Shown here: positions 24,745 through 32,144 of the stretch, piece by piece | How the letters are laid out: every line of letters starts with the position of its first letter | Numbering within the stretch: the first letter of the stretch is position 1 | NCBI GenBank assembly: GCA_964438735.1 | Contig: CAYTLW010000077.1 | Location: 1-36,506, forward strand | Direction: 5' to 3' | DNA length: 36,506 nucleotides | From: CAYTLW01 sp964438735 | GTDB taxonomy: Bacteria; Myxococcota_A; UBA9042 | The notes under the pieces: model-generated | Databases searched by the model: none | Told to the model about the DNA's origin: nothing | The model's input: the letters and a program-made list of their open reading frames with translations, nothing else | Made by a program: the position numbers and the translations under genes

Positions 24745-26310
24745 ATGGGCCTGAACCATCTGACAGAATGGAGTTTTTACGGACGCTCCGATGAGCTTGA
24801 TGACATCAGCCGGATCTTGTCACGGGGTCAGTGGTTCTTCTGCTCGATCACCGGCAGGCGTCGCATCGGCAAGACACGGCTGATCCAGGAGGCACTCGCT
24901 CGACGTCCGGAACGTCACTTCTACATGCAGGTCCCCGACAGCGACGAGCGGGGCGTCGTCGAGTCCTTCCAGGAGGCGCTCGAGGACCACCGCGTCGATG
25001 TCGATGCCGCCCGCCGGTTCCGCACGTTCGCCGACATGGCCAACGCCATCAGCCAACTCTGTCGCGCAGGCTTCATCGTCATCATCGACGAATTCCAGTA
25101 CTTCCACCGCGACGCGCTGGCTCCCTTTACATCTCACCTGCAGCGACAGGTCGACCAACTGCGCGACACCAGAGCCGGCGGGCTCTTCGTGCTCGGCTCC
25201 ATCCACACCGAGATGAGCGCGCTCCTGGACGGCCGCCACTCACCGCTGTTCAACCGGGTGACCGATACAATCGCGGTCGGCCACTGGGACTTCGAGACGC
25301 TCTTCGAGATGTTCGCGGCTCATGGCATCTCGGACCCTCGCCAACAGTTGTTTCTGTGGACGCTCTTCGAGGGCGTGCCCAAGTTCTATCGCGACTGCTT
25401 CGACCAGGGCGTACTGGTCGCCGCCGAGGACCACCGCCTGGACACGCTGCGACGTCTGTTCTTCGAGGGCCCGAGTCCGCTCAAGGACGAGGCTGCCAAC
25501 TGGTTCCTCGCGGAGCTGCGAGGGAGCTACGAGAGCCTGCTTCGGTTGGTCGCCAAGCACGGACCATGTCCCCTCGGTGCGCTGCGCGCCGAGTACTCCA
25601 GGGCGGGTTCAGGGGACGAACGCAAGCTGAGCGCCTACCTCAACACGCTCACACGGCGCGACGAAATGATCGACAAGCTGCAGCCGATCTTCGCCGTCGA
25701 GGGCGGTCGCAAGGCACGGTATGTGTTGCGCGACAATTTTCTGGCGGCCTGGCTCAAGGCGGTCGGGCGCAACGTGCGGGCCGCCCGGGTCCAACCGCTC
25801 CGAGGACCGCTGGAGCGCTGCTCCGAGCTGCTCATGGAGCACGAGGGCTGGACATTCGAGCGAGCGGTTCGACAGCTTTCCGTTGAGTGTAGCCGAAAGG
25901 GTATCGGTGACTTCCAGCTCACGGAGATGGTTCGCGGCTACTGGAACAAGACCGGCGTCGGCGCGGGGGTCGAGTTGGACCTCATCGCCGTGGACGCCGA
26001 CCGACAGATCGTGCGTTTCGGCTCGTGCAAGCGGTCGGACACGGGCTTTCAGCGCGGCGGGCTCGACAAGTTCGCGGCGCACATCGACCGCTTTCTGAAG
26101 ACCAAGACAGGCCGACCGCTGCGTGCCTGGAAAGTGGAACGCGCGCTCTACTCCACCGTGTTCGAGCCCGGCGTTCGGCAGGAGCTCGCCGCCAAGGGCT
26201 TCGTGTGCATCGACCTGAACGACTTCCGAACATGGCTGGACAGTCGCCGTAGGGGTGGCGGTCAGCAAGGCGACCTGTTCGCGGCCGGGGAGCGCCGGCT
26301 CCACCACTGA
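24745..26310 (+). CDS. AAA ATPase with DUF234-type C-terminal nuclease-like domain
   Basis: A 521-residue protein of the archaeal-type ATPase family. It starts FYGRSDELDDI (11-21) and has Walker A GRRRIGKT (37-44) and Walker B IVIIDEFQYF (D115, E116). A winged-helix region follows (CPLGALRAEYSRAG, LNTLTRRDEMID). The C-terminal DUF234-like part contains GAGVELDLIAVDAD and FGSCK (about 410-435), the E-x-D ... x-K pattern of PD-(D/E)XK nucleases. Such proteins are common in prokaryotes but poorly understood; roles in defence or toxicity are suspected. Expression probably starts at a leaderless ATG. The C-terminus may overlap antisense with the decayed SEC-C gene. Confidence 0.85.
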   Translation: MGLNHLTEWSFYGRSDELDDISRILSRGQWFFCSITGRRRIGKTRLIQEALARRPERHFYMQVPDSDERGVVESFQEALEDHRVDVDAARRFRTFADMANAISQLCRAGFIVIIDEFQYFHRDALAPFTSHLQRQVDQLRDTRAGGLFVLGSIHTEMSALLDGRHSPLFNRVTDTIAVGHWDFETLFEMFAAHGISDPRQQLFLWTLFEGVPKFYRDCFDQGVLVAAEDHRLDTLRRLFFEGPSPLKDEAANWFLAELRGSYESLLRLVAKHGPCPLGALRAEYSRAGSGDERKLSAYLNTLTRRDEMIDKLQPIFAVEGGRKARYVLRDNFLAAWLKAVGRNVRAARVQPLRGPLERCSELLMEHEGWTFERAVRQLSVECSRKGIGDFQLTEMVRGYWNKTGVGAGVELDLIAVDADRQIVRFGSCKRSDTGFQRGGLDKFAAHIDRFLKTKTGRPLRAWKVERALYSTVFEPGVRQELAAKGFVCIDLNDFRTWLDSRRRGGGQQGDLFAAGERRLHH

Positions 26311-26401
26311 GTGAGTGCGCTGGTGGCGGCGAGGCACGCGGCCCGACCGTCGGGATTGCCCAATCGCCCTGACCGAGCCCGCGACGGCCGTCTTCAGCGG
26401 C

Positions 26402-26725
26402 ATGGCAGCGCTTTTGCTTGCGCCCGCTGCCACACCAGCACGGCGCGTTTCGACCGGGCGCACGGGCTGGCGGGTGGACCGTACGGCTGCACTCGTCGGC
26501 GAATGCGCGCATTTCGGCATGTCGCCGAGAGAGGAGTCCGAGGTCTGGATAGCGACGCCGATATGCCCGCCAAAGGCTGGCCAGGGCGGCGACCAGACGC
26601 TGATGACAGGGCGGTCTGGTCTCGACCGCAAAGCGCTACTCCAGCCGATCCAGGGCCTCGCCCGGATCCCCATGGTCGGGCACCCCGTCGGGGCACCAGA
26701 GGCCGAGGTAGTTGCCTGGAATCAT
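26402..26725 (-). pseudogene. Second SEC-C motif gene, with in-frame TAG
   Basis: On the minus strand one frame reads MIPGNYLGLWCPDGVPDHG to ALDRLE, then TAG (26636-26638), then RFAVETRPPCHQRLVAALAS, LWRAYRRRYPDLGLL and finally the SEC-C motif NAPCWCGSGRKQKRCH ending near 26402. Codon use on both sides is alike, and a glutamine in place of TAG would read naturally. After the motif the frame stays open into the antisense of the AAA gene, so the proper stop is unclear; SEC-C tails normally end within a few residues. The start is uncertain because the frame continues upstream to about 26902 in less protein-like sequence. Confidence 0.55.
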
Positions 26726-26769
26726 TGGGTTGGGTTGCGGAACGATTGGTTGAAGTCGCGTAAGTGCCT

Positions 26770-27011
26770 GATTTCTGGTTGGCGCGGCGGTTCCCGCCGC
26801 CGAGTATTTGATTTCAACGATTCGTGGGTTTTGGCGCCGTCCAGGCACCGCTTGATGACCTGGTGGTCGGGCGGTGCTTGGGCGGTGGCTGTTGGTGACC
26901 ACCTGGTAGCTCGCCGGGTGTCGGTTGGTGACGCCCTGGTCGGCTGGCGGGCTGTGGCTGGTGGGCGGACGGTGGCCGGGTGGTGGCTGTTCTTGTTGTG
27001 CACGCGCGTGC
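26770..27011. other. Biased G/T-rich stretch upstream of the HTH gene
   Basis: The plus strand is unusually rich in GGTGG, TGGCTGG and GGTTGG words (about 26860-26990) with few C runs. No protein-like frame was seen. It ends at a 12-base palindrome. It could be a decayed repeat, a regulatory leader, or strand-biased low-complexity DNA able to form G-rich structures. Confidence 0.35.
27000..27011. promoter_or_regulatory. 12-base palindrome GCACGCGCGTGC, possible operator
   Basis: A perfect palindrome, 17 bases before the ATG of the HTH gene. Placement between promoter and start suits autoregulation by the HTH protein. It is similar in core to the palindrome at 12490-12505. Confidence 0.4.
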
Positions 27012-27028
27012 GCGTAGGGAGGTGTCTT

Positions 27029-27454
27029 ATGGGTCGTCCAATTGGGGTGGAGAAGAAGAAGGAGGTGCTGGCGTTGCTAGCCGAGGGGCATACGTGTTCG
27101 GAGGTGGGGCGTCGGGCCGGGGTGGATCGGCATACGGTGAAGAAGATCGCTGACGAGGAGGCGGAGCGGGTGGCTGCTGAAGAAGCAGCGGCTGTCGCGG
27201 CGAAGGCGGCCGGGGACGCGGCGCGGGTGGCGGCGGACTTCGAGCGTTTGCCGGCGTCCGCTATCAGCAAGGCGCAGGTGGGTAAGCTGGTCTAGTTGCT
27301 GGAATCGATCGAGCTGACCCGTTGCGAGTGCGGCCACCAGATGCCCTTCTTCGGACACGTGCGAGCGCTGCTATCCATGCAGTGCGAGCGCTGCAAGACT
27401 TGGTGGACGATGAAGGTGCTGGACCCGCCCTCGCCTCCTGTGCATCGCCGGTAG
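27029..27454 (+). pseudogene. HTH plus zinc-ribbon protein with in-frame TAG
   Basis: GGGAGG lies 6 bases before the ATG. The first 88 residues begin MGRPIGVEKKKEVLALLAEG and contain a helix-turn-helix (TCSEVGRRAGVDRHTVKKIA) and an Ala/Glu-rich helix. Then comes TAG (27293-27295). The same frame continues LLESIELTRCECGHQMPFFG and ALLSMQCERCKTWWTMKVL to TAG at 27452. The CxC ... CxxC pattern suggests a zinc ribbon. KLV-Q-LLESIELTRC would read naturally, so the TAG looks like a nonsense change of a single 140-residue gene. The alternative is an 88-residue HTH protein whose stop is genuine. The HTH part resembles resolvase or transposase-type N-terminal domains. Confidence 0.6.
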
Positions 27455-27683
27455 AGGTCGGGTCGCCGGCCAGGGGCTCTGGCGGGCGTCCGAGTGTCGC
27501 GATGATACGGGATCTGGCGGTGACCTGAATCGCGGGATCACAGCATCCAGGCTGGCGATTTTCAGCGGCGCCCGACATGAAGCGGAGGGCGGGTGCGGCT
27601 CGCTGGCCCTGGCTCCGAGGTTCACCCATCGCCGCCGGGCCGCTACCCTCCCGCCTGAATCGACTGGATGAGGTCCGCAAGAG
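27455..27683. other. Gene-free stretch
   Basis: I found no convincing protein or RNA gene here. The open frames have compositions typical of shadow reading. Confidence 0.5.
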
Positions 27684-27858
27684 ATGAGGCCAGACCAGCT
27701 CAAGGCAAGTCTGGACGGCCTCGACAAGAAGTCTCTGCCGGCCATCATTGAAGCACTGCTGGAGCACGACCCGGACCTCGAGGTGTTCGTGCTGCCGCTG
27801 CTGCCGGGCGGTCTCGGCCCCCGTGGCGCTGAGATCGTCGGCGACAAGGCTCAGCAAC
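27684..27858 (+). pseudogene. 5' fragment of an unknown gene, cut at the direct repeat
   Basis: MRPDQLKASLDGLDKKSLPA and IIEALLEHDPDLEVFVLPLL look like a real helical N-terminus. Protein-like sequence stops where the 27-base repeat begins at 27859; the frame then continues through sequence antisense to DUF2442. It is therefore probably a gene truncated by the insertion or recombination that left the repeat. Family not recognised. Confidence 0.45.
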
Positions 27859-27885
27859 AGCATGGGGTGTGCCGGGCTGTCAATC
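27859..27885 (+). repeat. Direct repeat, right copy (27 bases)
   Basis: Matches 23287-23313 with one mismatch (T to C). The bases beyond it (CGATGTCCGGTGCTGTGAACA) are loosely similar to those beyond the left copy, so the repeat may be longer and diverged. Confidence 0.75.
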
Positions 27886-27937
27886 CGATGTCCGGTGCTG
27901 TGAACAACGCTCGGGCAGATTCTGCCGTGAGGCCCCG

Positions 27938-28195
27938 CTACGGCGAGGCGCGCGCGGATGCTTCGGCTGCCCGCAGGCGTTCGCGCAAGAACTCGGGAGC
28001 CAGATCCGCGCCGTTTTCCCAGCAGATTGTCCGATCGACCTCGAAGCGGGCAAAGCGAGCCGGATCACGCAACGGCTCGAAGACTTCTCCATCCAGTTCG
28101 TCTGCCAGATCGATCTCGCCCTGCGCGCCATCGCTGAAGCGCAGCCACAGGCGATGGCCTCCGAGGTGCCGGGCGTCGACGACATGGATGAACAT
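27938..28195 (-). CDS. DUF2442 protein
   Basis: An 85-residue protein starting MFIHVVDARHLGGHRLWLRF. It has DGAQGEIDLADEL, EVFEPLRDPARFARFEVD, and TICWENGADLAPEFL, the hallmark of DUF2442. The family is frequently encoded directly after DUF4160, and the pair has been suspected to be a toxin-antitoxin-like unit, though function is unproven. Here the start is 2 bases after the stop of a truncated DUF4160. The ATG at 28195 is chosen because family homology begins there. Confidence 0.85.
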   Translation of the reverse strand: MFIHVVDARHLGGHRLWLRFSDGAQGEIDLADELDGEVFEPLRDPARFARFEVDRTICWENGADLAPEFLRERLRAAEASARASP

Positions 28196-28197
28196 GG

Positions 28198-28356
28198 CTA
28201 CTCCAGTGGCTCGATGCGTTGGATGGGCCTGCGCGCCTTGGCCTGTTCCCACGCCGCGGCAAGCTCCGGGCGACGGAGTTCGTACCACTCCATCACGTGA
28301 GCCAATGCCCGCCTGGGGAACCTCCCCTGCACAACGCCGCTGTCGATCTGGCGGGC
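28198..28356 (-). pseudogene. C-terminal fragment of a DUF4160 protein
   Basis: The frame encodes ARQIDSGVVQGRFPRRALAH, then VMEWYELRRPELAAAWEQAK and RRPIQRIEPLE before TAG. This is the second half of DUF4160. The first half (with the HFHA-type motif) is missing: a TAA at 28357-28359 and then unrelated DNA, the start region of the gene at 28387, precede it. A GTG within the fragment could still initiate. The loss probably silenced the partner of DUF2442. Confidence 0.75.
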
Positions 28357-28386
28357 TTACCCTCAGCGCGCTATGGTACGGGGACG

Positions 28387-28770
28387 ATGATCGAGCCCAT
28401 CCCCGACGAGTATCATGGCTGGTGGCGTATCACGGAAACCGGCACGTGGGTCGATGATGGCCTGGACATTCTTGGGCCGGCCCTGCTCTCCCTGACGGGA
28501 GACGAGGACCGCCTGCGGATGCACTGCCTGCTGGCGTACGTCTACGCGTGGCCGACCGGGACTGGCGTGTCGTTCCACTGGAAGGGCGCGTGGGAGTACG
28601 ACCCGGTTGCTGGCACTGGTACGGTCCGGCTCGACGAGGACGGTCGACTGGAGGGCAGGATCCGGATCAAGGACGGCGACGAGAGTACGTTCACCGCCGA
28701 GAGGTCCGATGAGCCCGACGAGCCGATTCCAGACCCGCCGTCGTACGGGGACAAGTGGCGGCGGTGGTGA
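28387..28770 (+). CDS. Small conserved protein of unknown function (WRITE... family)
   Basis: The 127-residue product begins IPDEYHGWWRITETGTWVDD. It contains VSFHWKGAWEYDPVAGTGTV and DGRLEGRIRIKDGDESTFTA. This matches a widespread small protein usually annotated hypothetical, with a GKWRIxExExW start and a SGRGWA ... GRIxFHxGDxS end. Function unknown; it is often near mobile and defence genes. GGGGA precedes the ATG. It lies just beyond the truncated DUF4160, on the opposite strand. Confidence 0.7.
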   Translation: MIEPIPDEYHGWWRITETGTWVDDGLDILGPALLSLTGDEDRLRMHCLLAYVYAWPTGTGVSFHWKGAWEYDPVAGTGTVRLDEDGRLEGRIRIKDGDESTFTAERSDEPDEPIPDPPSYGDKWRRW

Positions 28771-28863
28771 GCTGACGACCGTCCTCTTGTCGCCCAAGCG
28801 AGCGTTCTTCTTGTCCGCAGCGTGTCATGCTAGAACCACAGCCGTGAGCATCGGAGACGCGCC

Positions 28864-30063
28864 ATGGCGGCAACCATCAAGTCACTACGGGTCCAGGGAA
28901 TGCGATGTCTGCGCGACGTCACGTTGCCGCTCAACGGCCTGTCCGTCCTCATCGGTGACAACGGCGCCGGCAAGTCGACGCTGATAGAAGCATTCGAGCT
29001 GGTCCGACGGCTCGGCAAGGGCGACAACGTCAACGATCTGACCACGGACCACCGAGGTCACTCCCTGTTTGGCACCCGTGGCGGTGAGCTGGCGTTTGCG
29101 GTCCAGGTGCAGGTCGATGGCGAGGCGCACACCTGGACGATCCACCTGCGCGGAGATGTGGGCCTGCAGATCGCGTCGGAGCGGCTGCTCGGGCCTGATG
29201 GAGATGCCGTGCTCGAACGCGGCTCTGACGGCGGCCATGCCTGGCTGTTCGTTGACGACAAGCGCACCAAACCCAAGGGTTTGAGCGGCCAGCAGAGTGT
29301 GCTGTCGCAGACGCGGCACCTCGGGAACCGGGTTCTCGAAGAGCTGGCGGACGCGATCGCGGGCATCCAGGTTCACCTGCCCTTTGTCACGCTGCCAGCT
29401 TGGGCCGCCAGGCAGCGTCGCACCGAACCGGTGACGCGTGAAGCCGCGATGGTCTTGCGTGCCGAGCGTCTGGAACCGGGTGCGCGCAACCTGATCTCTG
29501 CCTGGCATACCATCAACAACGGCAGCGCGAGTACGCGCAAGGACGCGGTAGAACTGGCTCGCCTGGGCCTGGGCCAGCGACTGCTCGCGGTGAACACGCC
29601 CGCCGACCGGAGCGGCGGTAGCGTGGGGCTGGTGTTGGAGTTCGCCGGTCAGGAGCCGCTGCCCGCGATGGTCCTGTCGGCGGGTCAGCTGGCGTGGCTT
29701 TCGTTCGTCGCGATGCACAGCCTGCAGGGCGACATGTCGTTGCTGGCCTTCGACGAGCCCGAGACCCACTTGCACCCGAGCTTGATGGCGCGGGTGCTCG
29801 ATCTGCTGGTCGACCTGGCGCAGGACAGGCCGGTGGTATTGGCTACCCACTCGGAGGCCCTGCTCGATGGGCTGGGCGACGACGCGGCGCATGCCGCGGT
29901 ACTCGTCGAACTGGACGAGAAGCACGCCACGAGGTTGATGTACCCCGACAAGGGCCAGCTGGACGCGTGGCTGGCCGACTATGCCGGCCTGGGTTCGGCG
30001 CGCGCGGCAGGCGCAGAGGCGTTCGTGATGACCCGGACGAAGCCCGGGAGTCGGCAGGCATGA
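28864..30063 (+). CDS. OLD/RecF-like AAA ATPase
   Basis: A 399-residue ABC-type ATPase. It starts IKSLRVQGMRCLRDVTLPLN, with Walker A GDNGAGKS (31-38), a LSAGQLAWL signature, Walker B SLLAFDEPETHLHP and VVLATHSEALLDGL as switch. These features place it with the AAA_21/OLD-type ATPases that act in phage defence and repair. It lacks the C-terminal TOPRIM of one-piece OLD; instead the next gene overlaps its stop by 4 bases (ATGA) and may supply that activity. GGAG precedes the ATG. Confidence 0.85.
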   Translation: MAATIKSLRVQGMRCLRDVTLPLNGLSVLIGDNGAGKSTLIEAFELVRRLGKGDNVNDLTTDHRGHSLFGTRGGELAFAVQVQVDGEAHTWTIHLRGDVGLQIASERLLGPDGDAVLERGSDGGHAWLFVDDKRTKPKGLSGQQSVLSQTRHLGNRVLEELADAIAGIQVHLPFVTLPAWAARQRRTEPVTREAAMVLRAERLEPGARNLISAWHTINNGSASTRKDAVELARLGLGQRLLAVNTPADRSGGSVGLVLEFAGQEPLPAMVLSAGQLAWLSFVAMHSLQGDMSLLAFDEPETHLHPSLMARVLDLLVDLAQDRPVVLATHSEALLDGLGDDAAHAAVLVELDEKHATRLMYPDKGQLDAWLADYAGLGSARAAGAEAFVMTRTKPGSRQA

Positions 30064-30644
30064 GTCCGGCCGCCGTCGTCCTGTGGGAGAACTCGCGGGA
30101 CCGGGTGACGAAGGGATTCGGCCCCCACGAACTGCTGGTCTCCTGCGTGGCAGACCGCCTGGCCGAAGACGAGAACTGGGGCCGTGAACGCGCCCGGATC
30201 CGGCGGCTTGTGTTGCCCCTGCCGAAGAATGGCGTGCAGAACGTCATCCGCGCGGTCGACAAGCACTACGACAAGCTACGTTCCGGTGGCGCGCAGCTGC
30301 TCTGCGTCCTGGACAGCGACGAGATCCGCACGCAGTTGTCATTGCCGGCGACAGCCAGCGATGAGCAAATACTTGCAGCGCTGCAGGACCGCGCCGGCGG
30401 CGCAGCTCGTGAAGTGCACTGGTTGTTGCTGGACCGCAACGTCGAGACGCTGGTCCATCTGGCCGCGGGCGTGCTGGGCCGCGGGCGGCCGACTCGAAAG
30501 AGCCATCAGCTCAGGGACACGACCCTCGGCGCCTTGAGCCGGACCGCGGGGGATTGGCACAACAGGGCGAGGGTGCTCCAACAGATGGCGTCGTTTGCCG
30601 CGGTCGTCGACGCAGTCGCTGACGCCGTCACAGCGGCGAACTGA
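30060..30644 (+). CDS. TOPRIM-like partner of the ATPase
   Basis: A 194-residue protein beginning MSPAAVVLWENSRDRVTKGF. It has a glutamate early (E10), RLVLPLPKNGVQNVIR and the DxD strand QLLCVLDSDEIR (D85, D87), followed by WLLLDRNVETLV. An early Glu and a later DxD is the TOPRIM pattern, as in the nuclease half of OLD proteins; the assignment is by motif only. DUF4276-type partners of AAA ATPases are an alternative. The ATGA overlap with the ATPase gene implies a joint function, probably a two-gene defence unit. Confidence 0.68.
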   Translation: MSPAAVVLWENSRDRVTKGFGPHELLVSCVADRLAEDENWGRERARIRRLVLPLPKNGVQNVIRAVDKHYDKLRSGGAQLLCVLDSDEIRTQLSLPATASDEQILAALQDRAGGAAREVHWLLLDRNVETLVHLAAGVLGRGRPTRKSHQLRDTTLGALSRTAGDWHNRARVLQQMASFAAVVDAVADAVTAAN

Positions 30645-30658
30645 GCCCGTTCGGCCAG

Positions 30659-30679
30659 GGTTACCCTCGACAGGTAACC
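30659..30679. terminator. Inverted repeat after the ATPase/TOPRIM pair
   Basis: GGTTACC-ctcgaca-GGTAACC forms a 7-base stem and 7-base loop 15 bases after the stop at 30644. There is no T tract, so it could be a hairpin terminator or a binding site. Confidence 0.45.
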
Positions 30680-31018
30680 GGCCTACAAAGGCAGCCTGCC
30701 CTGCTCGACCACCACCGCTTCCCGCGTGTCCTCGTCGAGGGCCTGGCCGAACAGTCCAGAGGTTGCGGTGCGCGGCCTTGGAGCGGGGGCGCGTGCTGAG
30801 CGGTTGGCGCAGTTGGGACCTCCGGCACGACCGCCCCGTTGACCTCTCCATCGCCCTGATGCAACGTCACCCCACGGCGGCACCGACGCCGAACCCCGAC
30901 GGTCCTCCTCCGCAGGACCATCACCAGGGGCAAAGGGGAGCGCTCTCCTCCGGCTGACTTGTCGTGCGTCTCTTTGGGCTGCGCGGCTGCGAGCGGAGGT
31001 TGCGGTCACGCGGCACAC
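30680..31018. other. Gene-poor stretch with a possible gene remnant
   Basis: About 340 bases without a convincing gene. On the minus strand LFGQALDEDTREAVVVEQGR ending at TAG near 30683 looks protein-like for about 25 codons. Upstream of it the frame becomes unnatural. It may be the 3' end of a decayed gene. Confidence 0.35.
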
Positions 31019-31030
31019 AGGGAGACCGTC

Positions 31031-32023
31031 ATGACCGTCAAAAGTGATCTCAAGAAACGAATCAGAGCCCGCCAGGCCAGGACCGGCGAGTCCTACACCG
31101 CTGCCAGGGCGCACGTGCTGCGCGCCCGAAATGGCGAATCGGAGTCGCAGACCGACTCGCCGGAGCGCGTCGCCGCGATTGTGCTCAAGTGCAACGAGGC
31201 GTCGCTGCGCATCCAGGTGCCGGGGGAGTCGGGCAGCTTCACGCTCAGGTGTTCCGGCTACGATGCCCACCTGATCGCCCCGGGCCAGTTTGTCGAGCTG
31301 ACGGTGAGCAAGCGCTGGACCTGGCGCGGCGATGTCTACGTCACCGGAACCATCGAACAGGTGTGGACCAACGTTCCGGCGCTCGCGCTGACGCCGCTGC
31401 CGCTGTCGGAGCACGGTGAGCACGACCCGCGGGAAGGCGCGGATGAAGTCGAGGATGAGGGGCCGTTCGCGGACATGTGGGCGGAGTTGTCGTCGGGTCC
31501 GAAGACGGAGTACGAATTTCACGAGATCGCCTGGGGTGGGGGTGTTGGTGTCGACCCCGCCGACAAGCTGGCCTGCCTGGTCTCGGACGCTGCAGAGATC
31601 GTGCCCCACGACCCGGCCGGCGCCCGCGCGCTGCTCATGGACGCGCTGGTGGCCGACCTGCGCTGCATCGACGCCCATGTGCATCTGGGCAATATGGTGT
31701 TCGAGCGCTCTGCCGAGCGGGCGCTCATTCACTACGAGATCGCCTTGGGTATCGGCGAGCTGTCGCTGGGTCCGGATTTCGATGGTTGTCTGCCCTGGGG
31801 GTGGCTCTTCAACCGGCCTTTCCTGCGGGCTTTGCATGGGTTCGGGCTGTGCATGTGGCGTATGGGGCAGCCGGACCGGGCGCGGGAGGCCTTTGAGCGG
31901 ATGATGCGGTTGAATCTTGATGACAATCAGGGCGTGCGCTTTTGTTTGGCGGATCTGTATCGGGGGCGGAGTTGGGAGCAGAGCCGGGGTGGGGAGTTGC
32001 CGGGTGGGGCGGTGGTTCATTGA
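31031..32023 (+). CDS. TPR-like protein of unknown function
   Basis: The 330-residue product starts MTVKSDLKKRIRARQARTGE followed by SYTAARAHVL, a basic N-terminal module I associate with accessory proteins of Myxococcota. The middle forms beta-rich sequence (FTLRCSGYDAHLIAPGQFVE). The C-terminus has TPR-like helices: AERALIHYEIALGIGELSLG, NRPFLRALHGFGLCMWRMG, PDRAREAFERMMRLN and DNQGVRFCLADL. The last part resembles the TPR tail found in SEC-C-type proteins. GGGAG lies 6 bases before the ATG at 31031. Function unknown; it stands alone on the plus strand before the helicase. Confidence 0.7.
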   Translation: MTVKSDLKKRIRARQARTGESYTAARAHVLRARNGESESQTDSPERVAAIVLKCNEASLRIQVPGESGSFTLRCSGYDAHLIAPGQFVELTVSKRWTWRGDVYVTGTIEQVWTNVPALALTPLPLSEHGEHDPREGADEVEDEGPFADMWAELSSGPKTEYEFHEIAWGGGVGVDPADKLACLVSDAAEIVPHDPAGARALLMDALVADLRCIDAHVHLGNMVFERSAERALIHYEIALGIGELSLGPDFDGCLPWGWLFNRPFLRALHGFGLCMWRMGQPDRAREAFERMMRLNLDDNQGVRFCLADLYRGRSWEQSRGGELPGGAVVH

Positions 32024-32144
32024 GGGTGACTTCAGGGGCCGGGTCCGGCACGCCTGAGCGCGCAGCCGGGGTCTCGCGGCGCCGCCATCCCTGCGCGTGA
32101 GGCCCAGGTTGCGGCCCCAAGCTCGAAGGTTCAACCTGGTGGCA

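Noticed and set aside
18520..27454. Genome-wide reassignment of TAG to glutamine
   Set aside because: Several intact genes in the window (response regulator, radical SAM protein, second dehydrogenase, STAS-GHKL protein) terminate at TAG where the family ends.
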